Positions 45,113-52,930 of a stretch of DNA of 52,930 bases are shown piece after piece. A program made the translations under genes and the position numbers. Position 1 is the first letter of the stretch; every line of letters begins with the position of its first letter. Source of the stretch: Chitinolyticbacter albus (GTDB lineage: Bacteria > Pseudomonadota > Gammaproteobacteria > Burkholderiales > Chitinibacteraceae); the NCBI RefSeq assembly GCF_024437655.1, contig NZ_JANBVF010000035.1, forward strand, positions 1-52,930. The letters run 5' to 3'. The notes below the pieces were generated by a model. That model worked only from the letters and a program-made list of their open reading frames with translations, was not told the DNA's origin and did no database searches.

Positions 45113-46210
45113 TCAGCTCGGCAGTGGCGCACCGTCGATGTGAACGGCGATGACGTTGAGATCGCGATCGAGCTCGACCACGTCGCCACGCGCGCCCGGC
45201 ACCAGCCGGCCGATATCGCTGCGGCCGAGGTAGTCCGCAGGGTTGCGCGACACGCGGTACGAAGCATCCTCCAGCGTGAGGCCCAGCTGCACCAGGTTGC
45301 GCAGCGCCACATCCATGGTCAGCGCGCTGCCGGCCAGCGTGCCGTCCGGCAGCGTGACGGCACCGAGGCATTTGCTGAGCGTGCGGCCGTGGATCGGGTA
45401 GCTGCCGTCGGGCAGGCCGGCGGTCTGCGTGGCGTCGGTCACGCAATAGAGCTTGGGAATGCAGCGCAGCGCCACCTTCATCGCGCCGGGGTGGACATGG
45501 ATCAGGTCAGGGATCAGCTCGCTGTACTCGGCATGCGCGAGCGCAGCGCCCACCATGCCCGGCGCGCGGTGCGCCAGCGGCGTCATCGCGTTATAGAGAT
45601 GGGTGAAGCCGGCGGCGCCGTGGTTGAGAGCCGCGACGCCGTCTTCATAGCTGCCGAGCGAATGGCCGATCTGCACGCGGATGCCGCGCTGGGTGAGCTC
45701 GGCGATCAGTGCGGCATTGCCGGCGTATTCGGGCGAGAGCGTGATCACGGCGATGGGCGCGAGTCGGTGGTAGCCCTCGATCTCGGCCAGATCCACCGGC
45801 CGCACCGTATCGGGCAGGCCACCGAGCCGCCCCGGGTTCACGTAGGGGCCTTCCAGATGCACGCCGATCAGCCTGGCGGCGCCGGCAGGGCGTTCACGGC
45901 ACAGCGCGCCCAGCCCAGCGAGCACAGCGGTCAGCGTGGCATGGTCGGCGCCGACGGTGGTCGCGAGCAGGCTGGTGGTGCCCGAGCGCGCATGCAGGCT
46001 GGCAACAGCGCTGGCCGCTTGCGGCCCTTCCATGAAGTCGTGACCGAGCGCGCCGTGGATATGCAGGTCGATGAAGCCCGGTAGCAGGTAGTGCGCGTTG
46101 TTATCCACCGGGTCAACCGGTTTGGCGTCGATCGTGCCGATCCGCTCGCCATCGAACGCTAGTGTGCCGAGGCGCCAGCCGTCGGGGGTGAGCAGGTTGC
46201 CGCGCAGCAT
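45113..46210 (-). CDS. nagA: N-acetylglucosamine-6-phosphate deacetylase NagA
   Basis: A 365-residue amidohydrolase that removes acetate from GlcNAc-6-P in amino-sugar and chitin or cell-wall recycling. Metal and catalytic motifs are visible: DLHIHGALGHDF, HLEGPYVNP, HSLGSYEDG, HLYNAMTPLAHRAPG and the catalytic Asp in VTDATQTAGL. ATG 46210 gives the usual start MLRGNLLTPDGW; the frame extends 54 codons further but without protein-like sequence. It stands alone on the minus strand, divergent from dusB; no other nag genes are adjacent. Confidence 0.93.
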   Translation of the reverse strand: MLRGNLLTPDGWRLGTLAFDGERIGTIDAKPVDPVDNNAHYLLPGFIDLHIHGALGHDFMEGPQAASAVASLHARSGTTSLLATTVGADHATLTAVLAGLGALCRERPAGAARLIGVHLEGPYVNPGRLGGLPDTVRPVDLAEIEGYHRLAPIAVITLSPEYAGNAALIAELTQRGIRVQIGHSLGSYEDGVAALNHGAAGFTHLYNAMTPLAHRAPGMVGAALAHAEYSELIPDLIHVHPGAMKVALRCIPKLYCVTDATQTAGLPDGSYPIHGRTLSKCLGAVTLPDGTLAGSALTMDVALRNLVQLGLTLEDASYRVSRNPADYLGRSDIGRLVPGARGDVVELDRDLNVIAVHIDGAPLPS

Positions 46211-46392
46211 GGAGCACCTCTTAGAGCAAAACGCCATCGTCGCCGCATGGCTTGTCTGGCGCAAGTGCCGCTGCCCGCTACGGCAAGCCGGGCTTGGACT
46301 GCGGCGCGACCGGCTGCCAGCGGGCGGTTGCCCAAAAAATAGGCAGGCGTTAGAATGCGCGCCTCTCGCCATTCCCCCCTTGCCTTGCCGCC

Positions 46393-47424
46393 ATGCGCAT
46401 CGGCCCCTATCAACTTGCGAACAACCTGATCGTCGCGCCGATGGCCGGCGTGACGGACAAGCCGTTCCGGCAGCTGTGCAAGCGCTTTGGCGCGGGCCAC
46501 GCGGTGAGCGAGATGATCACGGCCGACCAGAGCCTGCGGCTGACCAAGAAGACGCTGCGCCGCGCCGATTTCGATGGCGAGCTCGCGCCGGTCTCGGTGC
46601 AGATCGCCGGCTCCGATCCGGCCCAGCTTGCCGAGGCAGCGCGTTACCAGGTGGATAACGGCGCGCAGATCGTCGACATCAACATGGGTTGCCCGGCCAA
46701 GAAGGTGTGCAACAAGCTGGCGGGCTCCGCCCTGTTGCAGCACGAGCAACTCGTCGGCGAGATACTCGAAGCGGTGGTCAAGGCGGTGGATGTGCCGGTC
46801 ACGCTGAAGACCCGGCTGGGGTTCCGGAATGGCGAGGAGAACATCCTGCGCGTGGCCAGGATGGCCGAGGACGCTGGCATTGCCGCACTGGCCATCCACG
46901 GGCGCACCCGCGAAGACATGTACAACGGCGACGCCCGCTACGCGCTGATCCGCGAGGTGAAGGCGAGCGTGGCCATGCCCATCATCGCCAACGGCGATAT
47001 CGACAGCCCGCTTAAGGCGCGCGAGGTGCTCGCAACCACCGGCGCGGACGCCATCATGGTCGGCCGCGCGGCGCAGGGCCGGCCGTGGCTGTTTGGCGAG
47101 ATCGCGCATTTCCTCGCCACCGGCGAGACCCTGCCGGCTCCGCGCGTGGCGGAGATCAGCGAGGTGCTGCTGGAGCATCTCGATGCGCTGTACAGCCATT
47201 ACGGCGAATACTCGGGTTGTCGCATCGCCCGCAAGCATATTGCCTGGTACACCAAGGGTTTATCGGGCAGCAATCCATTCCGGCAGGCTATGTACCGGCT
47301 GGAAACAACCGCAGAACAGAGGGAGGAGACCCGCGCGTATTTTGCGCGCCTGGGTCAGGAGAGCGAGAGGCTGCGCTACGTCGACGACGTGGCTGCGGAT
47401 CAGGAACAATCGGGGGAAGCATGA
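46393..47424 (+). CDS. dusB: tRNA-dihydrouridine synthase B
   Basis: A 343-residue flavoenzyme that reduces uridine to dihydrouridine in tRNA. It opens with APMAGVTDKPFRQLCKRFGA, has the active-site Cys in NMGCPAKKVCNKLAGSAL, the HGRTREDMYNG loop and GSNPFRQAMYRLET near the end. It overlaps fis by ATGA, the classical dusB-fis operon. Confidence 0.95.
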   Translation: MRIGPYQLANNLIVAPMAGVTDKPFRQLCKRFGAGHAVSEMITADQSLRLTKKTLRRADFDGELAPVSVQIAGSDPAQLAEAARYQVDNGAQIVDINMGCPAKKVCNKLAGSALLQHEQLVGEILEAVVKAVDVPVTLKTRLGFRNGEENILRVARMAEDAGIAALAIHGRTREDMYNGDARYALIREVKASVAMPIIANGDIDSPLKAREVLATTGADAIMVGRAAQGRPWLFGEIAHFLATGETLPAPRVAEISEVLLEHLDALYSHYGEYSGCRIARKHIAWYTKGLSGSNPFRQAMYRLETTAEQREETRAYFARLGQESERLRYVDDVAADQEQSGEA

Positions 47425-47684
47425 ACCATAACGATGATCGCGCCGTAAGTTCGGTCAGCGATCCGATCGCCGAAGCCATTGCGGCTTCACTCGAACAGTA
47501 TTTCCAGGACCTGGATGGCGAGGCGCCGTGCGCGGTGTACGACATGGTATTGGCGCGGGTGGAAAAGCCCTTGCTCACGCTGGTACTGGCCCGCGTCGAC
47601 GGTAATCAGACCCGCGCCGCCGAGGTGCTCGGCATCAATCGCAATACGCTGCGCAAGAAACTGCAGACGTACGACCTACTGTAA
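47421..47684 (+). CDS. fis: DNA-binding protein Fis
   Basis: An 87-residue nucleoid-associated protein. The C-terminal helix-turn-helix (VDGNQTRAAEVLGINRNTLR) is diagnostic. It bends DNA and tunes rRNA and recombination functions. The ATG at 47421 lies in the dusB stop. The upstream frame into dusB is not credible. Confidence 0.93.
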   Translation: MNHNDDRAVSSVSDPIAEAIAASLEQYFQDLDGEAPCAVYDMVLARVEKPLLTLVLARVDGNQTRAAEVLGINRNTLRKKLQTYDLL

Positions 47685-47711
47685 TCACCAAACCAAAAAC
47701 AGGTGCATGAG

Positions 47712-49274
47712 ATGAGCAAAATCACGCGGGCGCTGATCAGCGTCTCGGACAAGACCGGCGTTCTGGCGTTTGCCCAAGCGCTGGCCGCGCAGGGTGTAGA
47801 GATCCTTTCCACCGGCGGCACCGCCAAGCTGTTTGCCGAGAACGGCGTGCCGGTGATCGAGGTGTCGGACTACACCGGCTTCCCGGAAATGCTGGATGGC
47901 CGCGTGAAGACGCTGCACCCGAAGATCCACGGCGGCATCCTCGGCCGGCGTGATCTCGATGCCCACGTGGCAACGATGAAGGAACACGGCATCGGCAATA
48001 TCGATCTCGTCTGCGTGAACCTGTATCCGTTCGAGGCGACCATCGCCAAGCCCGGCTGCAGCTTCGAGGACGCCATCGAGAACATCGACATCGGTGGCCC
48101 GGCCATGGTGCGCTCCGCCGCCAAGAACCATGCCCACGTCGCTATCGTCACCGACGCGGCCGAGTATGTCGGCCTGGTCGACGAGATGAAGGCGAACGGC
48201 GGCGCGCTCAGTCTCGCCACCCGCGTCAATCTCGCCAAAAAGGCGTTCAGCCATACCGCGGCCTACGATGGCGCGATCTCCAATTACCTGACCGCGCTGA
48301 CCGCCGAGGGCGAGAAGGCGGCGTATCCGCAGCGTCTCAACCTGCAGTTCGAGAAGGTGCAGGACATGCGCTACGGCGAGAACCCGCACCAGAGCGCCGC
48401 GTTCTACCGTGACCTGCATCCTGCCCCGGGCAGCCTCGCCAACTACAAGCAGTTCCAGGGCAAGGAGCTCAGCTACAACAACATCGCCGACGCCGACGCC
48501 GCCTGGGAGGCGGTCAAGCAGTTCGAGCTGCCGGCGTGCGTGATCGTCAAGCATGCCAACCCGTGCGGCATCGCTGTCGCGGCCGATCCGTACAGCGCCT
48601 ACCAGCTGGCGTTCGCCACCGACACCACCAGCGCGTTCGGCGGCATCATCGCTTTCAACAAGCCGGTCGACGTCGAGACCGCTGAGGCGGTATCGAAGCA
48701 GTTCATGGAAGTACTGATCGCCCCGGGCTACACCCCGGCCGCGCTGGAATTGCTCGCCAAGAAGGTGAACGTGCGCGTGCTCGAAGTCGCCATCGAAACG
48801 GGTGAGAACAAGTTCGACCTCAAGCGTGTCGGCGGTGGCCTCCTGGTGCAGACCCCGGATACCCACACGCTGACGCTGGCTGATCTCAAGGTCGTGACCA
48901 AGATCCAGCCGACCGATGCCCAACTCAAGGACCTGCTGTTCGCCTGGAACGTGGCCAAGTTCGTGAAATCGAACGCCATCGTGTTCTGCGGCAAGGGCCA
49001 GACCCTCGGTATCGGCGCCGGTCAGATGAGTCGTGTCGACAGCACCAAGATCGCCGCGATCAAGGCCCGCAACGCCGGGCTCGATCTGCGCGGCTCGGTG
49101 GCCGCATCGGATGCGTTCTTCCCGTTCCGCGACGGCGTGGATGTGATCGCCGAGAACGGCGTTGCCGCCATCATCCAGCCGGGCGGCTCGGTGCGTGACG
49201 ACGAAGTGATCGCCGCGGCGGACGAGCATGGCATTGCCATGGTGGTCACCGGCATCCGCCACTTCCGCCATTGA
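47712..49274 (+). CDS. purH: Bifunctional AICAR transformylase/IMP cyclohydrolase PurH
   Basis: A 520-residue enzyme for the last two steps of IMP synthesis. The N-terminal IMP cyclohydrolase part ([32 protein letters not shown]) and C-terminal AICAR transformylase part ([28 protein letters not shown]) are both complete. ATG 47712 is preferred to the GTG at 47703. It follows fis by 27 bases. Confidence 0.95.
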   Translation: MSKITRALISVSDKTGVLAFAQALAAQGVEILSTGGTAKLFAENGVPVIEVSDYTGFPEMLDGRVKTLHPKIHGGILGRRDLDAHVATMKEHGIGNIDLVCVNLYPFEATIAKPGCSFEDAIENIDIGGPAMVRSAAKNHAHVAIVTDAAEYVGLVDEMKANGGALSLATRVNLAKKAFSHTAAYDGAISNYLTALTAEGEKAAYPQRLNLQFEKVQDMRYGENPHQSAAFYRDLHPAPGSLANYKQFQGKELSYNNIADADAAWEAVKQFELPACVIVKHANPCGIAVAADPYSAYQLAFATDTTSAFGGIIAFNKPVDVETAEAVSKQFMEVLIAPGYTPAALELLAKKVNVRVLEVAIETGENKFDLKRVGGGLLVQTPDTHTLTLADLKVVTKIQPTDAQLKDLLFAWNVAKFVKSNAIVFCGKGQTLGIGAGQMSRVDSTKIAAIKARNAGLDLRGSVAASDAFFPFRDGVDVIAENGVAAIIQPGGSVRDDEVIAAADEHGIAMVVTGIRHFRH

Positions 49275-49523
49275 TTGTGCGGCTGCGCAGTCCGATGACT
49301 TTGTCGCTGCGCGCCTCGTGTACATCAAAGTACACGTCGGCGCTGGCTTCGCGTCCTCGGGCTGCTCGCTCGCCCATGGCCGTGGGTTGCGCGGTGTGAT
49401 GGCCAGGGTGCGTGGCGAGTCGCGAACAATGAGGCGCGCATCGCCACTGCGTTCCGTGCCCTCGTACGGCCCGCTCCCGAATCGCCCCGGTTTGCGCCGA
49501 CCCATCTGGATCGCCCACCTTCC
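49275..49523. other. Spacer after purH with a short palindrome
   Basis: CGTGTAC (49317-49323) and GTACACG (49330-49336) form a seven-base inverted repeat with a six-base loop. No T-run follows. No gene is seen; the region probably carries the promoter for the acyltransferase gene. Confidence 0.5.
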
Positions 49524-51602
49524 ATGACATCGACCTCCCCACAACCCGCATGGCCCGCCATCGATGGCCTGCGGGCGCTGGCCGTGCTCGGCGTGGTGCT
49601 GTACCACGCCGGCTGGTCGCTGTTCGGCGGTGGCTTCGTCGGCGTCGATGTCTTTTTCGTGATCTCGGGCTTTTTGCTCGGCGATCTGCTGTGGCGCGGC
49701 CGCGCGCGCCTGTCGTTCACCGATTTCATGGCTCGCCGCATCCGCCGCCTGCTGCCAGCGCTACTTTTGATGCTGGCGACGATCGCCGTGCTCGCCGCAT
49801 GGTGGTATGCCCCTGGCGATCGTTCCGGCATGCTGCGTGCCGGGCAGCGCGCTGCGTACTTCACCTCCAATGTCTATTTCGAGAAGCACGCTGGCGATTA
49901 TTTCGCCGCCAGCGTGAAGCTCAACCCGTTTTTGCACACCTGGTCGCTGGCGGTCGAGTTCCAGTTCTACCTGCTGCTGTTCGCGCTGGCCTGGCTGGCA
50001 TTTCGCTTTGGCCGTACCGCCGGCAATATCGTGCTCGGCGCGGCGACGATCGCATCGTTCTGTTATGCCGAGTTCCTGTTGCCGGCCGAGCGCAGCACGG
50101 CGTTCTACCTGCTGCTGCCACGGTTCTGGGAGCTGGGCATCGGCGCGTGCCTCGCGCTGAACCGGGCGAGCCTGTGCGGCGGGATCGAACGATACCCGCG
50201 CGGGCGCATGGCGTCGTTCTGGCTGGGAGCGGGCGCCGTGATCGCCGCGATGCTGCTGTTCGACGCGGACATGCGTTTTCCGGGGTTGGCCGCCGCATTG
50301 CCGGTCGGCGGCAGCTTGCTGATGCTGGCGGCTATCGTGGCGGGTCAGCGATCGCCGCTCGATCGGGCGCCAGTGGTGCAGCTGGGCCGGCTGTCCTACG
50401 GCTGGTATCTGTGGCACTGGCCCTTGATCGCCATGCTGGCCGTCTACGGCGCGCGACCCTGGACGCTCTGGGTCAATACCGCCGCCATCGGCGTGGCGCT
50501 GCTGCTGGCCTACGCGAGCTGGCGCTGGGTCGAGTCGCCGCTGCGTTTCATTCCCGCGCTGCGCAGGGTCTCGACCTGGGGCAGCCTTGCCGCCCTGGCC
50601 CTGGTCGCCGTTCTGGCGGGCAAGTTGGCAAGTCATGACTGGAAGGGCGTGCAGTTCAGCGACGAGTATGATCTGGCGCGCATACCGCAATGCGCTGGCG
50701 AGGCCGAGGAGGCCCGCTCCGCCACGCTGACGCCACGGCAGCGCTGCACCATCCATGCCGATGAAGGTGGCAGCATGGAGCCCGCGGTGTATGTGTGGGG
50801 CGATTCGCACGCCTCGCACTATGGACCGCTGTTTGCTGCCTTCGCTGCCGACACGCAATTGCCCGTGTTGATGCGCGGCAGTGCCGGCAGCCCGCCGCTT
50901 GCCGGTACGGCCGTGCGCGAGCCGGAAGGAACGAAACCCATCGTCACCGCGCTGACTCGCGCCAAGCTGGCTGAAATCTCGGCGTTGCCGCAGCTGAAGG
51001 GCGTGGTGCTGTCGGCCTACTGGACCAGCTATATCGGCGATCCGCCCGCGTTTGCCGGTTCCGATACCCGCTACCTGGTCGATGCGGCCTGGAGCGAGGA
51101 TGAAGTCGAGCAACGCTTGAGCACCGATGAATCGCTGCAGATCATGGCGCGCACGTTGGATGCCACGCTGGCCACGCTGGTGCGGCAAGGCAAGCGCGTG
51201 CTGGTGATCGCGGACAGCCCCGAATTCCCGTGGCGCGTGCCCGATTGCCTGTACTACGGGGGCGATGCCTTGCGCTGCGCCATTTCGCGCCACGAGGCGG
51301 AAGCCCAGCGCAGCAAGGTGCTGGCCGTGATACGTGCTGCGAGTTCGCGCTATCCGCAATCGGTGCGGATCTGGGACCCGTTCAAACAGGTATGCGACGC
51401 CGAACGCTGCAGCGCGGTGGCCAGCGGCATACCTATCTATCGCGACAGCGACCATTTCAACCCGGCCTTTATCGCCACCCTGTATCCTGTTGTGCGCGAC
51501 GAATTGGCCTGGCTCGTTTCAATGCCGCCAGCGAAGACGCTCACGCAGGCGCAGAGCGCTGGCAAGGCCCCTGTTTTTGCATCAGGCAAGGAAATCCCAT
51601 GA
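49524..51602 (+). CDS. Membrane O-acyltransferase of the OafA/YrhL type with SGNH domain
   Basis: A 692-residue protein. The first half is an acyltransferase-3 domain with about ten membrane helices (GLRALAVLGVVLYHAGWSLF with the catalytic His; GGGFVGVDVFFVISGFLLGD; FLHTWSLAVEFQFYLLLF). The periplasmic second half is an SGNH hydrolase-like domain (VYVWGDSHASHYGP; DSDHFNP near the end). Such enzymes acetylate surface polysaccharides such as O-antigen. The target glycan is unknown. Its stop overlaps the purD ATG, splitting purH from purD. Confidence 0.9.
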   Translation: MTSTSPQPAWPAIDGLRALAVLGVVLYHAGWSLFGGGFVGVDVFFVISGFLLGDLLWRGRARLSFTDFMARRIRRLLPALLLMLATIAVLAAWWYAPGDRSGMLRAGQRAAYFTSNVYFEKHAGDYFAASVKLNPFLHTWSLAVEFQFYLLLFALAWLAFRFGRTAGNIVLGAATIASFCYAEFLLPAERSTAFYLLLPRFWELGIGACLALNRASLCGGIERYPRGRMASFWLGAGAVIAAMLLFDADMRFPGLAAALPVGGSLLMLAAIVAGQRSPLDRAPVVQLGRLSYGWYLWHWPLIAMLAVYGARPWTLWVNTAAIGVALLLAYASWRWVESPLRFIPALRRVSTWGSLAALALVAVLAGKLASHDWKGVQFSDEYDLARIPQCAGEAEEARSATLTPRQRCTIHADEGGSMEPAVYVWGDSHASHYGPLFAAFAADTQLPVLMRGSAGSPPLAGTAVREPEGTKPIVTALTRAKLAEISALPQLKGVVLSAYWTSYIGDPPAFAGSDTRYLVDAAWSEDEVEQRLSTDESLQIMARTLDATLATLVRQGKRVLVIADSPEFPWRVPDCLYYGGDALRCAISRHEAEAQRSKVLAVIRAASSRYPQSVRIWDPFKQVCDAERCSAVASGIPIYRDSDHFNPAFIATLYPVVRDELAWLVSMPPAKTLTQAQSAGKAPVFASGKEIP

Positions 51603-52873
51603 ACATACTCGTCATCGGCAATGGTGGCCGTGAACACGCACTGGCGTGGAAGCTGGCGCAGAGCCCGCGCGTGGCCAAGATCTTCGTCGCACCCGGCAAT
51701 GCCGGAACCGCGCTCGATCCCCATCTCGTCAACGTGCCGGCCCACACCATCGATGAGCTGCTGGCCTTTGCCAAGACCGAGCAGGTGGCCTTTACCGTGG
51801 TCGGGCCCGAGGCGCCGTTGTCGCAGGGCGTGGTCGATGCCTTCCGTGCCGCAGGCCTCAAGATTTTCGGCCCGACCCGCGCTGCCGCCCAGCTCGAATG
51901 GTCCAAGGACTACGCCAAGGCCTTTATGCAGCGCCACGGCATTCCCACTGCCGCCTACGAGACCTTCAGCGACGCCAGGGCAGCGCACGACTACATCGCC
52001 GCGCGTGGTGCGCCCATCGTGATCAAGGCCGATGGCCTTGCCGCAGGCAAGGGCGTGGTGGTGGCGTTGAGCCTGGACGAAGCGCACGCCGCCGTCGACA
52101 TGATGCTGGAAGGCAACAAGTTCGGTGATGCCGGCGCCCGCGTGGTGATCGAGGATTTCCTCGAAGGCGAGGAAGCGAGCTTCATCGTGATGGTCGATGG
52201 CAAGAATGTATTGCCGATGGCATCGAGCCAGGACCACAAGCGCCTCTTGGACGCCGACCAGGGCCCGAACACTGGCGGCATGGGCGCCTACAGCCCGGCC
52301 CCGGTGGTCACCCCGGAAGTGCACGCCCGCGCCATGCGCGAGGTGATCCTGCCCACCGTGGCCGGCATGGCCAAGGACGGCATCGAGTACACCGGTTTCC
52401 TCTATGCCGGCCTGATGGTCGGCGCCGACAACTCGGTGAAGGTGGTCGAATTCAACTGCCGCTTCGGCGACCCGGAAACCCAGCCCATCATGATGCGACT
52501 CAAGAGCGACTTCGTCGCGCTGATCGAGGCCGGCATCAACGGCACGCTGGATCAAGTGGAAGCCGAATGGGATCGCCGCGTCGCCATGGGCGTGGTGCTG
52601 GCTGCCGCCAACTACCCGGAAACGCCGAAGAAGGGCGACGTGATCACCGGTCACACGGTGCACGAGGAAGATGGCCACATCTTCCACGCCGGCACGACGC
52701 AGAACGCGGCCGGTGAGGTCGTCACCGCCGGTGGGCGCGTGCTGTGCGTCACCGCGCTGGCCGACAGCTTCAAGACCGCGCACAAGCGCGCCTACGAGCT
52801 CGTGGCCGGGGTGAGTTTCGAGGGCATGCAGTACCGCAGCGATATTGGCTGGCGAGCGATTGCACGCAAGTGA
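51599..52873 (+). CDS. purD: Phosphoribosylamine-glycine ligase PurD
   Basis: A 424-residue ATP-grasp enzyme for the second step of purine synthesis. It begins NILVIGNGGREHALAWKLAQ, and has the ATP-grasp core (VIKADGLAAGKGVVVA), DQGPNTGGMGAYSPAP and VVEFNCRFGDPETQ. The ATG at 51599 overlaps the acyltransferase stop, with AAGGAA upstream. It is followed by a strong terminator. Confidence 0.95.
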   Translation: MNILVIGNGGREHALAWKLAQSPRVAKIFVAPGNAGTALDPHLVNVPAHTIDELLAFAKTEQVAFTVVGPEAPLSQGVVDAFRAAGLKIFGPTRAAAQLEWSKDYAKAFMQRHGIPTAAYETFSDARAAHDYIAARGAPIVIKADGLAAGKGVVVALSLDEAHAAVDMMLEGNKFGDAGARVVIEDFLEGEEASFIVMVDGKNVLPMASSQDHKRLLDADQGPNTGGMGAYSPAPVVTPEVHARAMREVILPTVAGMAKDGIEYTGFLYAGLMVGADNSVKVVEFNCRFGDPETQPIMMRLKSDFVALIEAGINGTLDQVEAEWDRRVAMGVVLAAANYPETPKKGDVITGHTVHEEDGHIFHAGTTQNAAGEVVTAGGRVLCVTALADSFKTAHKRAYELVAGVSFEGMQYRSDIGWRAIARK

Positions 52874-52892
52874 GAACGTAGGCCGCACCAAG

Positions 52893-52920
52893 AAAAACCG
52901 CCGGGGAACCGGCGGTTTTT
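52893..52920 (+). terminator. Rho-independent terminator after purD
   Basis: AAAAACCGCCGG (52893-52904), loop GGAA, CCGGCGGTTTTT (52909-52920): a perfect 12-bp stem ending in a T-run, 19 bases after the purD stop. The flanking A-run makes it usable in both directions. Confidence 0.9.
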
Positions 52921-52930
52921 ATTTTTGGGG

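Noticed and set aside
47685-49607. 640-codon minus-strand ORF
   Set aside because: Antisense to purH, which is complete and recognisable; no domain is seen in the minus-strand translation.
49761-51455. 564-codon minus-strand ORF
   Set aside because: Antisense to the acyltransferase gene, with Gln/Arg-rich shadow composition.

Overview
The window looks like a GC-rich betaproteobacterial chromosome, probably Neisseriales (Chromobacteriaceae/Chitinibacteraceae-like). This is inferred from gene order (mlaFEDCB-mlaA, ibaG-murA-hisG; dusB-fis-purH), an MSHA-pilus secretin gene and codon bias; no rRNA or tRNA is present to confirm it.

Region 1 (1 to about 13771) is a mobile island inserted in an MSHA-type secretin gene (mshL). 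At its right end, on the minus strand, is a tightly overlapping set that I read as the Gamma-Mobile-Trio: gmtY (tyrosine recombinase), gmtZ (very long integrase-like protein) and gmtX. A 51-codon ORF overlaps the gmtY start by ATGA. The cargo is defence: an OLD-family ATPase/TOPRIM nuclease plus UvrD-like helicase pair (Gabija-like or OLD class 2), and a PaeR7I/XhoI-type restriction-modification module. The module has an intact endonuclease, a methyltransferase and a second, frameshifted and truncated endonuclease copy between them. A decayed P-loop ATPase and several inverted or direct repeats lie between the modules. The left end of the island is not in the window.

Region 2 (13748-23434) is core chromosome: the truncated mshL, then a chain of overlapping genes for outer-membrane lipid asymmetry (mlaF, E, D, C, B, A), a two-gene ABC exporter, a BolA/IbaG protein, a 59-aa membrane protein, murA, a DUF4870-like protein and short-form hisG.

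Region 3 (about 24157-42340) is one plus-strand block encoding a headless contractile tail-like particle. It has sheath, tube, hub (gpD-like), spike (gpV-like), gp25, gpJ and gpI baseplate proteins, a peptidoglycan-binding protein, two fibres and several unrecognised proteins. One fibre ends in an S74 chaperone domain and the other in an H-type lectin domain; both share an N-terminal anchor motif. No capsid, terminase, portal, lysis gene or AAA+ ATPase is present, so it is a tailocin or extracellular contractile injection system rather than a prophage. A 215-aa protein with three gap-free 49-residue repeats sits between spike and gp25, where a spike-tip gene might be expected.

Region 4 (42542-52930) is a minus-strand ArsR-SRPBCC-SRPBCC-YciI-SRPBCC operon with a palindromic operator, then nagA, and the plus-strand genes dusB, fis, purH, a membrane O-acyltransferase and purD, ending in a strong terminator.
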